In this document: piece after piece, positions 1 through 10,000 of the stretch
How the letters are laid out: each line of letters starts with the position of its first letter
Numbering within the stretch: the first letter of the stretch is position 1
Notes under the pieces: model-generated
What the model was told of the DNA's origin: nothing
Database searches by the model: none
The model's input: only the letters and a program-made list of their open reading frames with translations
Assembly (NCBI RefSeq): GCF_001956315.1
Contig: NZ_KV887141.1
Location: 69,595 to 133,594 of the forward strand
Source of the DNA: Sphingomonas montana
GTDB taxonomy: Bacteria > Pseudomonadota > Alphaproteobacteria > Sphingomonadales > Sphingomonadaceae
Direction of reading: 5' to 3'
DNA: 64,000 nt
Position numbers and translations under genes: made by a program

Positions 1-1638
1 ATCGCCGGCGCGCGGCGGATGGTGCGGATCACGGACGTGCCGCTGGGGCCGGGCGGGGTCGCGGGCTACGCCGTGGATGTCGAGGAACTGGAGGAGGCGC
101 GGGCCGACCTGTCGCGGTTCGCCCGGACGCAGCGCGACCTGCTGGACCGGATGTCGGCCGGGGTGGCGCAGTTCGCGGCGGACCGCAGCCTGGTCTTCTA
201 CAACCATCCGTTCCTGCGGATGTTCGCGATGCAGCCCGAATGGCTGGCCGATCGGCCGGAGTTCGACCGCGTGCTGGACCGGATGCGCGAAGCGCAGCGT
301 GCGCCCGAAAGCCGCGATTTTCCGCGCTGGCGCCTTGAACGGCGCGGCTGGTTCACCGCGGCCGACGCGGTCGAGGAGAACTGGCTGCTGCCCGGCGGAT
401 CGCATTTCCGGTTGCTGGCGCAACCGTTGCCGGATGGCGGGCTGCTGCTGATCTTCGAGGACCGGACCGAGCAGATCCAGCTGGCCAGCGCGCGCGACAC
501 GTTGCTGCGCGTGCGGACCGCGACGTTCGACAATCTGTTCGAGGCGGTGGGCGTGTTCGCGGCGGATGGCCGGCTGCATCTGTGGAACAACCGGTTCAAG
601 GATGTGTGGGGGCTGCCCGAGACCGAGCTGGGCCAGCATCCGCGCGTCGATGCGTTGGTGGAGCAGGTAGCGCAGCGGTTGGCCAATCCGAGCCGGGCGG
701 GGCTGATCCGCGAACTGGTGCGGATCGCCACGATCGAGCGGCAGCAGCGGTCGGGCCGCGTGGAGTTCACCGACGGGCGGCATTTCGAATTCGCGGCGGT
801 GCCGCTGCCGGACGGCAACGCGCTGTTCACGATGCTGGACATCACCGCCAGCCGGGGGATCGAGGCGGCGTTGCGCGAGCGGGCGGAGGCGCTGGAGCAG
901 GCGGACCTGCTGAAGACCGCGTTCGTCGCCAATATGAGTTATGAACTGCGCGTGCCGCTGACGTCGATATCGGGCTTCGCAGAGATGCTGGGCGGCGGTT
1001 ACGCCGGACCGCTGGGTGAAACGGCGCAGGAATATGTGACGGCGATCCTGTCGTCGGTCGCGCGGCTGTCCGCACTGATCGAGAATATTCTGGACCTGAC
1101 GCAGAGCGAGGCTGGGAGCCTGCCCATGGCGGCCGAGACGGTCGACCTCAGCGCGCTGGTCGCCGCGGGCGCTGCGCAGGCGGGGGTGGCGGCCGCGGCG
1201 GCCGGGCTGGACCTGGTCGTGGAGGCGACGCAGCCGCTGGGCAGCATGACCGGCGATCCGCGACGGTTGCGCCAGGTGATCGACCATCTGCTGCACAATG
1301 CGGTGCGGTTCACGCCGCGGACCGGGGCCGACGGCGCGGCCGGCCGGGTGTTGTTCCGCGCGACGCGCGACGCGGACATGGTGGAGATCGTGGTATCGGA
1401 CAACGGCCCCGGCATCGCGCGCGAACGGCAGGCGCGACTGTTCGACCGTTTCCGGTCGGAGGCGGGAACCCGGGCCGGGTCCGGCGCGACGGGCCCCCGC
1501 AACGGACGCGATGCGCCCGGCCCGGGCCTGCCGCTGACCCGCCGGCTGGTGGAGGCGCATGGTGGCACGATCCTGCTGGCCAGCGAGCCGGACGAAGGCA
1601 CGACGGTGATCGTGCGGTTGCCGGTCGATCCGCTGTGA
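1..1638 (+). CDS. DivL-like PAS sensor pseudo-histidine kinase (5' end outside window)
   Basis: The frame is open from base 1, so the N-terminus lies outside the window; the first ATG inside is at 19. Counting from that ATG, two PAS-like segments (about 40-150 and 165-290) precede a dimerisation helix and a C-terminal HATPase domain with an N box (HLLHNAVRFT), a G1 box (DNGPGI) and a glycine-rich GPGLPLTRRLVEAHGG. The phosphoacceptor position reads ANMSYELRVPL, with tyrosine 308 where kinases have the histidine of SHELRTPL. That substitution marks Caulobacter DivL, which steers the CckA-CtrA cell-cycle pathway. tsaE follows with a 4-base overlap. The DivL assignment is inferred from the tyrosine and the PAS architecture; a related orphan kinase is the alternative. 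Confidence 0.72.
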   Translation: MAGARRMVRITDVPLGPGGVAGYAVDVEELEEARADLSRFARTQRDLLDRMSAGVAQFAADRSLVFYNHPFLRMFAMQPEWLADRPEFDRVLDRMREAQRAPESRDFPRWRLERRGWFTAADAVEENWLLPGGSHFRLLAQPLPDGGLLLIFEDRTEQIQLASARDTLLRVRTATFDNLFEAVGVFAADGRLHLWNNRFKDVWGLPETELGQHPRVDALVEQVAQRLANPSRAGLIRELVRIATIERQQRSGRVEFTDGRHFEFAAVPLPDGNALFTMLDITASRGIEAALRERAEALEQADLLKTAFVANMSYELRVPLTSISGFAEMLGGGYAGPLGETAQEYVTAILSSVARLSALIENILDLTQSEAGSLPMAAETVDLSALVAAGAAQAGVAAAAAGLDLVVEATQPLGSMTGDPRRLRQVIDHLLHNAVRFTPRTGADGAAGRVLFRATRDADMVEIVVSDNGPGIARERQARLFDRFRSEAGTRAGSGATGPRNGRDAPGPGLPLTRRLVEAHGGTILLASEPDEGTTVIVRLPVDPL

Positions 1639-2090
1639 GCCGTGTGATGATCCTGGCGGACGCGGCGGCGACGGAGGCGGTGGGACGCGCGCTGGCCACC
1701 GTGGTGCGGGTTGGCGATGCGATCGCGCTGTTCGGCGATCTGGGGGCAGGCAAGACGACGTTGTCGCGCGGGTTGCTGGCAGGGCTGGGGTTGATGGGGG
1801 AGGCACCGAGTCCGACCTTTGCGATCGTCCAACCCTATGCCCCGCCGGAGGTGACCGTGCCGGTGGCGCATGTCGACCTGTACCGGATCGCGGACCCCGA
1901 CGACGCAGCGGAACTGGGGCTGGACGATTACCGGGCGGACGGCGTCCTGCTGGTCGAATGGCCGGAGCGGATCGGGGCGGGTGCGTGGGACGACGCGCTG
2001 CAGCTGTTCCTGCTGGCGACACCGGACGGCGCGCGTCGCTTGACAGCCAAGCTGCCGCCGTCTTGGGAACAGCGATGGCCGTTTCCCTGA
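1635..2090 (+). CDS. tsaE: tRNA threonylcarbamoyladenosine biosynthesis ATPase TsaE
   Basis: This 151-residue protein has the size and order of TsaE (YjeE): Walker A GDLGAGKTT near residue 36, the family segment PSPTFAIVQPY, then HVDLYRI and LLVEWPERI. TsaE is the ATPase partner of TsaB and TsaD in making the t6A modification of ANN-decoding tRNAs in the cytoplasm. The start is a GTG whose last bases form the stop of the upstream kinase gene (GTGA), so the two are translationally coupled. The next gene overlaps its end by about 16 bases. Confidence 0.93.
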   Translation: MSRVMILADAAATEAVGRALATVVRVGDAIALFGDLGAGKTTLSRGLLAGLGLMGEAPSPTFAIVQPYAPPEVTVPVAHVDLYRIADPDDAAELGLDDYRADGVLLVEWPERIGAGAWDDALQLFLLATPDGARRLTAKLPPSWEQRWPFP

Positions 2091-3046
2091 CCGACATGAT
2101 TCCCCCCGCGCACGCCCCGGCATTCCTGGCCGGGTGCGGCTGGTCCGGGGCGGCGATCCTGCCCCTGGCCGGCGACGCGAGTTTCCGGCGCTATTTCCGG
2201 GTGCGCGACGGCGCGCGCGATGCGGTGCTGATGGATGCGCCGCCGGAACAGGAAGACAGCCGGCCGTTCCTGGCGATGGCGGGCCATCTGAACGCGATCG
2301 GGTTTCGCGCGCCGCGCATCCTGTCGCACGATCTGGCGGCGGGGCTGGTCCTGCTGGAGGATTTCGGCGACCTGCGGATGGCGGAGGCGCTGGCCGGCAG
2401 CCCGGAATATGAAATGGAGACCTATCGCGCGGCGATCGACCTGATCCGCGATCTGCACGCCCATCCGGCGGCGGCCGACCTGCCGCCCTATGACGATGCG
2501 GTGTACCGGCGCGAGGCGGCGCTGTTTCCCGACTGGTATGCGCCCGCGGTCGGGATCGCGGTGGACGGTGACGGTTACGGCGCGGCGTGGGACAGGGCGC
2601 TGGCCCGGCTGGACCGCGCGCCGGTGGTGACCGTGCTGCGCGACTATCACGCCGAAAACATCATGCTGCTGGACGACGGCATGCTGGGGCTGCTCGATTT
2701 CCAGGATGCGTTGGCCGGGCATCCCGCCTACGATGTCGTATCGTTGCTACAGGATGCGCGACGCGAGGTTTCGGCGGAACTGGAGACGGCGATGCTGGAG
2801 CATTACGGGCCGATCGACGCGACCGCCTATGCCATATTGGGGGCACAGCGGAACGCCAAGATCCTGGGCATCTTCACCCGGCTGTGGAAGCGGGACGGCA
2901 AGGACCGCTATCTGGCGTATCAGCCGCGCGTCTGGCGATATCTGGAACGCGACCTGATGCATCCGGCGCTGGCCGAGGTGCGGGCATGGTTCGACGCGAA
3001 CGTGCCGCCGGCGATGCGCGCGGCGCACTGGGAGCCGGCGGCATGA
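2075..3046 (+). CDS. amgK: AmgK-like N-acetylmuramate/N-acetylglucosamine kinase (aminoglycoside phosphotransferase fold)
   Basis: A 323-residue protein of the APH/choline-kinase fold. It has the N-lobe GDASFRRYFRV, the catalytic loop RDYHAENIML near residue 190 and the metal-binding GLLDFQDA just after it. In Pseudomonas AmgK phosphorylates the anomeric position of MurNAc/GlcNAc in cell-wall recycling and MurU converts the product to UDP-MurNAc. The next gene here is a MurU-type nucleotidyltransferase with an ATGA overlap, which supports that role over antibiotic resistance. The ATG at 2075 was chosen because residues upstream of it do not look like the family. The role rests on context; the fold is clear. 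Confidence 0.82.
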   Translation: MAVSLTDMIPPAHAPAFLAGCGWSGAAILPLAGDASFRRYFRVRDGARDAVLMDAPPEQEDSRPFLAMAGHLNAIGFRAPRILSHDLAAGLVLLEDFGDLRMAEALAGSPEYEMETYRAAIDLIRDLHAHPAAADLPPYDDAVYRREAALFPDWYAPAVGIAVDGDGYGAAWDRALARLDRAPVVTVLRDYHAENIMLLDDGMLGLLDFQDALAGHPAYDVVSLLQDARREVSAELETAMLEHYGPIDATAYAILGAQRNAKILGIFTRLWKRDGKDRYLAYQPRVWRYLERDLMHPALAEVRAWFDANVPPAMRAAHWEPAA

Positions 3047-3816
3047 CCGGGTCGGCGCGCGCGCGGGGCCGGACACCGCTGGCGCTGGACACCGGCGGCG
3101 CACCGATCCGCACCGCGATGGTGATGGCCGCGGGGCTGGGCAAGCGGATGCGCCCGCTGACCGCGACCCGGCCGAAACCGCTGGTGGAGGTGGCCGGAAA
3201 GGCGCTGATCGACCATGTGTTCGATCGGCTGCGCTCCGCCGGGATCGGGCGGGTCGTGGTGAACGTCCATTATCTGGCCGATTCGATCGAGGCGCATCTG
3301 GCGCGGCGGGCGGGCGATTTCGAGATATTGCTGTCCGACGAACGGGAGCAGTTGCTGGAGACCGGCGGCGGGCTGGTGAAGGCGATGCCGCTGATCGAGG
3401 ACGACCGGTTCCTGGTCGTGAACAGCGACAATTACTGGGTCGACGGGCCGATCGACGCCATCCGCCTGCTGGCCCAGCGGTGGGACGACGAGAAGATGGA
3501 CGCGCTGCTGCTGATGGTGCCGCTGGCGCGGGCGAACTGCCATGCGGGGGTCGGCGATTTCCACATGGCGGCGGACGGACGGATCCAGCGGCGGCGCGGC
3601 GGGCGGGTCGCGCCGTTCGTCTATACCGGCGTGCAGATGGTATCGCGCCGCTTGCTGGACGGTGCGCCGGGCGGGCGGTTTTCGACCAACATCCTGTGGG
3701 ATCGCGCGCTGGCCGAGGGGCGGGCGTACGGCATCGTTCATCAGGGGCTGTGGTTCGACGTGGGCCACCCCGCCGCGATCGCGCAGACCGAGGCGCTGCT
3801 GTTGGGGGCGGCGTGA
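3043..3816 (+). CDS. murU: MurU-like N-acetylmuramate alpha-1-phosphate uridylyltransferase
   Basis: A sugar-1-phosphate nucleotidyltransferase of 257 residues. The nucleotide-binding signature AAGLGKRMRPLTATRPKP lies about 28 residues in, followed by LVEVAGKALIDH, an ETGGG loop and NSDNYW, where the acidic residue binds metal. The short size and coupling to the amgK-like kinase (ATGA overlap at 3043) fit MurU, which makes UDP-MurNAc from MurNAc-1-phosphate and bypasses de novo synthesis. About 25 extra N-terminal residues precede the first strand, so GTG or ATG codons nearer to 3117 are alternative starts. A generic NDP-sugar synthase is the main alternative. Confidence 0.82.
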   Translation: MTGSARARGRTPLALDTGGAPIRTAMVMAAGLGKRMRPLTATRPKPLVEVAGKALIDHVFDRLRSAGIGRVVVNVHYLADSIEAHLARRAGDFEILLSDEREQLLETGGGLVKAMPLIEDDRFLVVNSDNYWVDGPIDAIRLLAQRWDDEKMDALLLMVPLARANCHAGVGDFHMAADGRIQRRRGGRVAPFVYTGVQMVSRRLLDGAPGGRFSTNILWDRALAEGRAYGIVHQGLWFDVGHPAAIAQTEALLLGAA

Positions 3817-3861
3817 GTTGCGCCTTGCCAGGATAGTCCGGGATCTCCATCCCAATTTCGT

Positions 3862-3965
3862 CCATGCCGAGCGCAGTCGAGGCAGCTTTCCCCGAGCGTA
3901 GCCGAGGGGCGATGTTGGCATCTCGGCTGCGCTCGACGGGTCCCTCGACTTCGCTCGGGATCGGC
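3862..3965. repeat. Intergenic inverted-repeat cluster of the GAGCGAAGTCGAGG type
   Basis: The gap between murU and addB holds four related segments in alternating orientation: CCGAGCGCAGTCGAGG, CCCGAGCGTAGCCGAGGGG, CTCGGCTGCGCTCGACGG and CCCTCGACTTCGCTCGGGA. They can fold into nested hairpins. Copies of the same family lie near 13402-13632 and 31296-31375. They look like small non-coding palindromic repeats typical of sphingomonad genomes and could act as transcription attenuators. Confidence 0.7.
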
Positions 3966-4031
3966 GGATGACTGGAAATCGTTACAGCCTGAGCCCTTTC
4001 CTTTTCGTTCGTTCCCGTTAGGTTCCGCTGC

Positions 4032-7016
4032 GTGACCCCGAATGTCTTCACCATCCCGCTGCACCGGGCATTTGCCGACGCGCTGGTCGCCGGGCTGATC
4101 GCGCGGTCGGGCGGCGATCCGCTGGTGCTGGCGCGCGGGCTTGTGATCCTGCCCAACAACCGCGCGGTGCGGACGATGACCGACGCGTTCGTGCGGCGGG
4201 CGGACGGCGGACTGATGCTGCCGCGGCTCGTGGCGATCGGCGATATCGACGCGGGCGAGCAGGCGGGCGCGCTGTTCGACCCGATCGATGGAGAGACGGC
4301 ACATCCGCCGGCGATCGATCCGTTGCGACGTCACCTGATCCTGGCGCGGCTGGTGCAGGAGGTGCGCCGCGACACCGGCGACCCGATCGATGCGGCCGAG
4401 GCGATGCGGCTGGCGGCCGATCTGGCACGCACGCTGGACCAGCTGATCGCCGAGGAGGTCGAGCCGCGGCGGCTGGCGGACAGCGTGGCCCCCGAACTGT
4501 CCGAACATTGGCAGGCGTCGCTGGCGGTGCTCGAGACGATCCTGGACCGGTGGCCGCGCGTACTGGCGGCGGCCGGCGCGATCGACGCATCCGACCGGCA
4601 GAACCGGATGTTGCGCGCGCTGGCCGACAGCTGGAAGGCGAACTCGCCGGCCGGGCTGGTGGTCGCCGCCGGAATCACCGCGTCGACGCCGGCGGTGGCG
4701 GCACTGTTGCGGCGGGTGGCGCGGATGGACGGCGGGATGGTCGTGCTGCCCGGGCTGGACCTCAGCATGCCGGAGGCGGAATGGATGGCGCTCGGGCCGC
4801 ATGCGGCCGAGGACGATCGGCCCGCGCCGCCGGCGATCGAGACGCATCCGCAATATCATCTGAAACTGCTGCTCGACCGGATGGGCGTGGCGCGGGGCGA
4901 AGTCGCGCGGTGGCGGCATGGCGGCCGCGCGGGCGGGATCGACGGAGATGCGCCCGCGATCCGCAGCCGGGCGATCGGCAATGCTATGGCACCCGCGCGG
5001 TTCACCGGCAAATGGCAGACCTTGCCGCCGCGTGCGCGCCGGCTGTCGGGCATTCGCGCGGCCGAGTTCGCATCGCCGGCGGACGAAGCACGCGGGATCG
5101 CGATCGCGATGCGCGGCATGCTGGAACAGCCGGGCAAGACGGCCGCGCTGGTGACGCCGGATCGCGCGCTGGCGCGGCGGGTGGTGTCGCAATTGCGGCG
5201 CTGGGGAATCGCGGCGGACGACAGCGCGGGGCGGCCGCTGTCCGCCACGCCGCCGGGTGCGCTGCTGCTGGCGCTGGCGGAGGCGGCGGCCGAGGCCTTT
5301 GCTCCGGTGCCGCTGCTGGCGTTGCTGAAGCATCCGCTGGTGCGGACGGGGGACGACCGGCTGGCGTGGCTGGACGGCGTGCGGCAGCTGGACCGCGCGC
5401 TGCGCGGGCCGCGGCCGGCGGCGGGGCTGGACGGGCTGACCGCATATCTGGCACGCGGCGAGGGGCGCGATGCGCGGGTGCGCGAGCGGGCGCAGGACTG
5501 GTGGTCGGCGCATCGCGAGATCTTGCAACCGGTGGAGGCGGCGTTTCAGGGTCGTATCGACCTGGGCACGCTGATCGCCGCGTTGCGGGTCGCGGCGAGT
5601 GCGCTGGGCGGCGACGGCGTCTGGTCCGGACCGGCCGGGCGTGCGGCGGCGGACCTGATCGCGGGGCTGGAGGATGCGGCGGCGGCTGGCCCGGCACATG
5701 TCCCGGTGCTGGCCGATGCGGGCGTGCTGCCCATCCTGCTGCGCGGGTTGATGGACGCGGTGGCGGTGCGTCCGCCGCAGGGCGGGCATCCGCGCATCTT
5801 CATCTGGGGGCTGATCGAGGCGCGGTTGCAGCATGCCGATCTGATCGTGCTGGGCGGGTTGAACGAGGGGACATGGCCATCGGCCCCCGCGCCCGACCCG
5901 TGGCTGGCGCCGCGGATCCGGCAGTTGCTGGGCCTGCCGGGACTGGAGCGGCGGATCGGCCTTGCCGCGCATGATTTCGCGTCCGGGCTGGGCGCTCGGC
6001 GCGTGCTGGTGACGCGGGCGAGGCGCGATGCGCGCGCGCCGGCGATCGCGTCGCGTTTCTGGCTGCGGATGGAGGCGATGACCGGGGGCGTGACGCGCGA
6101 CCCCCGACTGATGGCGCAGGCCCAGGCGATCGACCATGTCGCCGGGCCACCCGCCTATGCCGCGCGGCCGGCACCGTCGCCGCCGATCGCAGACCGGCCA
6201 CGGCGGATCGCGGTGACGCGGCTCGACCGGCTGAAGGCGGATCCGTACGCTTTCTATGCAGGCGCGATGCTGAAGCTGGACGCGTGGGACATGGTCGATG
6301 CGGACCCGACCGCGGCGTGGCGCGGCACGGCGGTCCACCGCGTGTTCGAAGCGTGGATGACCGAGGACCGCTGCGATCCGGACAAGCTGCGCCCGCGGGC
6401 GCAGCGGATGCTGGCCGAGACGTCTGCGCACCCGGTGTTGCGCGCGCTGTGGACGCCGCGGCTGCTGGAGGCGATCGACTGGGTGGCCGAACGGATCGTC
6501 GTGCAGGTGGCGGAAGGGCGCGTGCCGCTGGTCGCCGAGGTGCGCGGAGCGGCGACGGTGGCGGGGATCGAGCTGTTCGGGACGGTCGACCGAATCGACC
6601 GGATGCCGGACGGGACGCTGGCGATCGTCGACTACAAGACCGGCAAGGCACCGTCGCGCAGGCAGGTGGAGGCCGGCTATGCGATGCAGCTGGGGCTGCT
6701 CGGCCTGATCGCGGAGAAGGGCGGCTTTGCGGAGGCGAAGGGCGATCCGGGTGCGTTCGAATATTGGTCGCTGGCGGCGGACGGCGACCGGTTGGGTCAT
6801 GCGTCCAGCCCGGTCGGGATCGACAAGCAGGGGCGTGGCATCGATACGGCGGAGTTCACCCGGCTGGCGGCGAGCGTGCTGGGCGATGCGGTGGACAACT
6901 GGCTGCTGGGCGATGCGCCGTTCACCGCGAAGCTGCATCCCGAATATGCGCCGTACGGCGATTACGACCAGCTGATGCGGCTGGACGAATGGTATGGGCG
7001 AAGCGATGGCGCATAG
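4032..7016 (+). CDS. addB: Double-strand break repair protein AddB
   Basis: A 994-residue protein beginning at GTG 4032. The N-terminal part resembles the inactivated helicase domain of alphaproteobacterial AddB (PNNRAVRTM). The C-terminal part carries a RecB-family nuclease motif, GTVDRIDRM followed by AIVDYKTGKA and a downstream Gln, with the Asp and Lys expected of a PD-(D/E)XK site. AddB pairs with AddA to resect double-strand ends to Chi-like sites before RecA loading. addA follows with an 11-base overlap, so the two are co-translated. Confidence 0.93.
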   Translation: MTPNVFTIPLHRAFADALVAGLIARSGGDPLVLARGLVILPNNRAVRTMTDAFVRRADGGLMLPRLVAIGDIDAGEQAGALFDPIDGETAHPPAIDPLRRHLILARLVQEVRRDTGDPIDAAEAMRLAADLARTLDQLIAEEVEPRRLADSVAPELSEHWQASLAVLETILDRWPRVLAAAGAIDASDRQNRMLRALADSWKANSPAGLVVAAGITASTPAVAALLRRVARMDGGMVVLPGLDLSMPEAEWMALGPHAAEDDRPAPPAIETHPQYHLKLLLDRMGVARGEVARWRHGGRAGGIDGDAPAIRSRAIGNAMAPARFTGKWQTLPPRARRLSGIRAAEFASPADEARGIAIAMRGMLEQPGKTAALVTPDRALARRVVSQLRRWGIAADDSAGRPLSATPPGALLLALAEAAAEAFAPVPLLALLKHPLVRTGDDRLAWLDGVRQLDRALRGPRPAAGLDGLTAYLARGEGRDARVRERAQDWWSAHREILQPVEAAFQGRIDLGTLIAALRVAASALGGDGVWSGPAGRAAADLIAGLEDAAAAGPAHVPVLADAGVLPILLRGLMDAVAVRPPQGGHPRIFIWGLIEARLQHADLIVLGGLNEGTWPSAPAPDPWLAPRIRQLLGLPGLERRIGLAAHDFASGLGARRVLVTRARRDARAPAIASRFWLRMEAMTGGVTRDPRLMAQAQAIDHVAGPPAYAARPAPSPPIADRPRRIAVTRLDRLKADPYAFYAGAMLKLDAWDMVDADPTAAWRGTAVHRVFEAWMTEDRCDPDKLRPRAQRMLAETSAHPVLRALWTPRLLEAIDWVAERIVVQVAEGRVPLVAEVRGAATVAGIELFGTVDRIDRMPDGTLAIVDYKTGKAPSRRQVEAGYAMQLGLLGLIAEKGGFAEAKGDPGAFEYWSLAADGDRLGHASSPVGIDKQGRGIDTAEFTRLAASVLGDAVDNWLLGDAPFTAKLHPEYAPYGDYDQLMRLDEWYGRSDGA

Positions 7017-10000
7017 GTTCAAGCCGCTGATCCCGCTGCGGGGCGACCAGCTGCGCGCCTCCGACCCGGCCGAACTGGTGTGGCTGTCGGCATCGGCGGG
7101 GACCGGCAAGACGCATGTGTTGACGGCGCGCGTGCTGCGGCTGCTGCTGTCCGGCGTCGATCCGGCCGCGATCCTGTGCCTGACGTTCACCAAGGCGGGT
7201 GCGGCAGAGATGGCGGACCGGATCCATGGCCGGCTGGCGGCATGGGTGCGGCTGGACGATGCCAAGCTGCGCAAGGAACTGTTCGCACTGGGCGAGCCGC
7301 ATGGCGACGATGCGGTGGCAGGTGCGCGGACGCTGTTCGCGCGCGTGCTGGAGGCGGCGGGCGGGGGCCTGCGCATCCAGACGATCCACGCCTTCTGCCA
7401 GACGCTGCTGGCGGGTTTCCCCGCGGAGGCGGGGCTGACGCCGGGGTTCCGCCCGATCGAGGGACGCGAGGAGGCGGCGCTGGCGCGGCGCGTGCTGGCC
7501 GAGATGCTGGTCGCAGCGGAGCGCGAGGGCGACCTGCCGCTGATCCGCGACGTGCAGGCGCTGTCGCGGCGGCTGGGCGAGGGGGCGGCGGAGGCGTATC
7601 TGATCGAATGCGCGCGGGCGCCCGTGGCCCTGGAGGAACTGGGGCCGCGACCGGGGATCGAGGCACGGTTGCGTGCCGCGCTGGGCGTGCCGATCGGCGA
7701 TGTCGAGGCGGTGATCGCGGAAGCATGTGCCGACGACATGTTCGATATCGACGCGCTGATGGAGATATCGGAGGCGAATGGCAATTGGGGGACCAAGACC
7801 GCGCTGGCCCGCGCCGACCGGATCGCCGCGTGGCTGACGGGCGATCCGGCCACGCGCGCCGCCGGGCTGGCGGACCTGCATCAGGTGTGGGCGAAGGCGG
7901 ACGGCGAACCGCGCTCGTTCGCCAAGGGGCAGGCGCCGCAGATACCGGGTTATGCCGAAACGGCGATGCGGCTGCATGACCGCTGCGGCGCATTGCTGAC
8001 GCTGCGCGCGGGGGCCGCACTGGCGGCGCTGGTGGGGGCGGGGCTGCGCGCGGGGCAGACCTATGCGCTGCTCTATGCGGCGGCCAAGCGGCGGGCGGGA
8101 CTGGTCGATTTCGACGACCTGATCCGTACCACGGTGCGCCTGCTGATGACCGACGGGATGGGCGACTGGGTGCGGTACAAGCTGGACCGCCAGACCGACC
8201 ATATCCTGGTGGACGAGGCGCAGGACACCAACACCGACCAGTGGACGATCGTCGCGATGCTGGCGGGCGAGTTCTTCGCGGGTGAGGGCGCGCGGCCGAA
8301 TGCGCGGCGCACGATCTTCACGGTCGGCGATTTCAAGCAGGCGATCTTCGGGTTCCAGGGGACGAACCCGCAGGCGTTCGCGGCGGCGCGGCTGCACTTC
8401 GAGCGGGGCGCACGCGGCGCGGACCGCGAGATCCTGGCGCTGTCGCTGGACCAGTCGTTCCGGTCGACGCCCCCGGTGCTGGAACTGGTCGACCGGCTGA
8501 TCGGCGATCTGGGCGCGGATACGCTGGGGCTGGGGCCGGACCATGCGGTCGAACGGCATGCCAGTTTCAAGGGCGGACCGGGGACAATTACGTTGCTCCG
8601 CCCGCACAGCGCGGGGGACGGCGAGGGCGCGGGCGACGCGGCGGACGACGGCGGCGAGGAAAGCTGGATCGACGATGCGACGCGCGCCTTCGCGACGCGG
8701 CTGGCGCGGCAGATCAGGGCGTGGCTGGACGACGGCCTGCCGCTCGAATCGCAGGGGCGGGCGCTCCGGCCCGAGGACATCCTGATCCTGGTGCGCAAGC
8801 GGGGCACGCTGGCGTCGCTGATCGTCGCGCGGCTGCACGCCGAGGGGGTGCCGGTTGCGGGCGTGGACCGGTTGCGGCTGGATGCGCCGCTGGCGGTGCG
8901 CGACCTGCTGGCCGCCGCACGGTTCGCGGTGCAGCCGGAGGACGACCTGACGCTGGCGGCGCTGCTGGTGTCGCCGCTGTTCGGGTGGAGCCAGCAGACG
9001 CTGTACGATGTCGGCTTCGGGCGGATCGGGACGCTGCGCCAGGCGGTGCGCGAAAAGGGCGACGCGGCGACGCAGGCCGGGCTGAACGACCTGCTGGCGC
9101 GGGCGGATTACGAGACGCCGTTCCGGTTCCTCGACCATATCCTGACCGGTCCGCTGGACGGCCAGCGGCGGCTGATCGGACGGCTGGGTGAGGAAGCGCG
9201 CGATCCGATCCAGGAATTGGTGGGTGCAGCGCTGGCGTATGAGGACGAGGCGACGCCGACGTTGCAGGGCTTCCTCGACTGGTTCGACCGGGGCGAGGTG
9301 ACGATCACGCGCGATCCGTCCGCGCTGCTGGACGCGGTGCGGGTGATGACGGTGCATGGATCGAAGGGGTTGCAGGCACCGATGGTGATCCTGGCCGACG
9401 CGACGACGGACCCGGAACTGGCACCGCGCCGGTCGATCAAATGGTCGCTGGGCGAGGCCGGGCCGGTGCCGGTGTTCCGCCCACGCAAGGCGGAACTGGC
9501 AGGGTCGCTGGCCGACGACATGGCCAGCGAGGCGCAGCGCGAGCGCGAGGAGCATTGGCGGTTGCTGTACGTCGCCATGACGCGGGCGGAGGAACGGCTG
9601 GTGATCGGCGGCGCATTGGGGCCGCGGGCCAAGGGGGTGCCGCCGGAACGCAGCTGGTACGCCGCGATCGGTCAGGCGATGGCCGGGCTGGGCGCGCTGC
9701 CCGTCGACGATGCGATCTGGGGGCAGGCGCATCATCATCGCGGGACCGCACCGGCGGCGGCGCGCATGCCGTCCGCGGGGCGGGCACGGCCGAGGTTGCC
9801 CGTGCCCGCGGAGCCGGCATGGCTGCGGCGGGCGGCACCGGAGGAGGCGCGCCCGCCGCGGCCGCTCGCACCCTCCTCGCTCGGGCTGGACGCAGTGTCC
9901 GATCCGCCGCCGGTGGCCGCGATGCGGGCCGCGGCGGAGCGTGGCCGGTTGCTGCACGCCCTGTTCGAACGTTTGCCCGCCGTGGCGCCCGAGCGGCGGA

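Noticed and set aside
2075-3046. Aminoglycoside resistance gene
   Set aside because: The phosphotransferase fold is shared, but the gene is in a core operon coupled to a MurU-type nucleotidyltransferase.
3741-7853. A 1370-codon open frame on the minus strand, opposite addB and addA
   Set aside because: It is antisense to two well-supported genes. Its translation is rich in R, P, H and Q with no domain, as expected from the complement of GC-rich codons.
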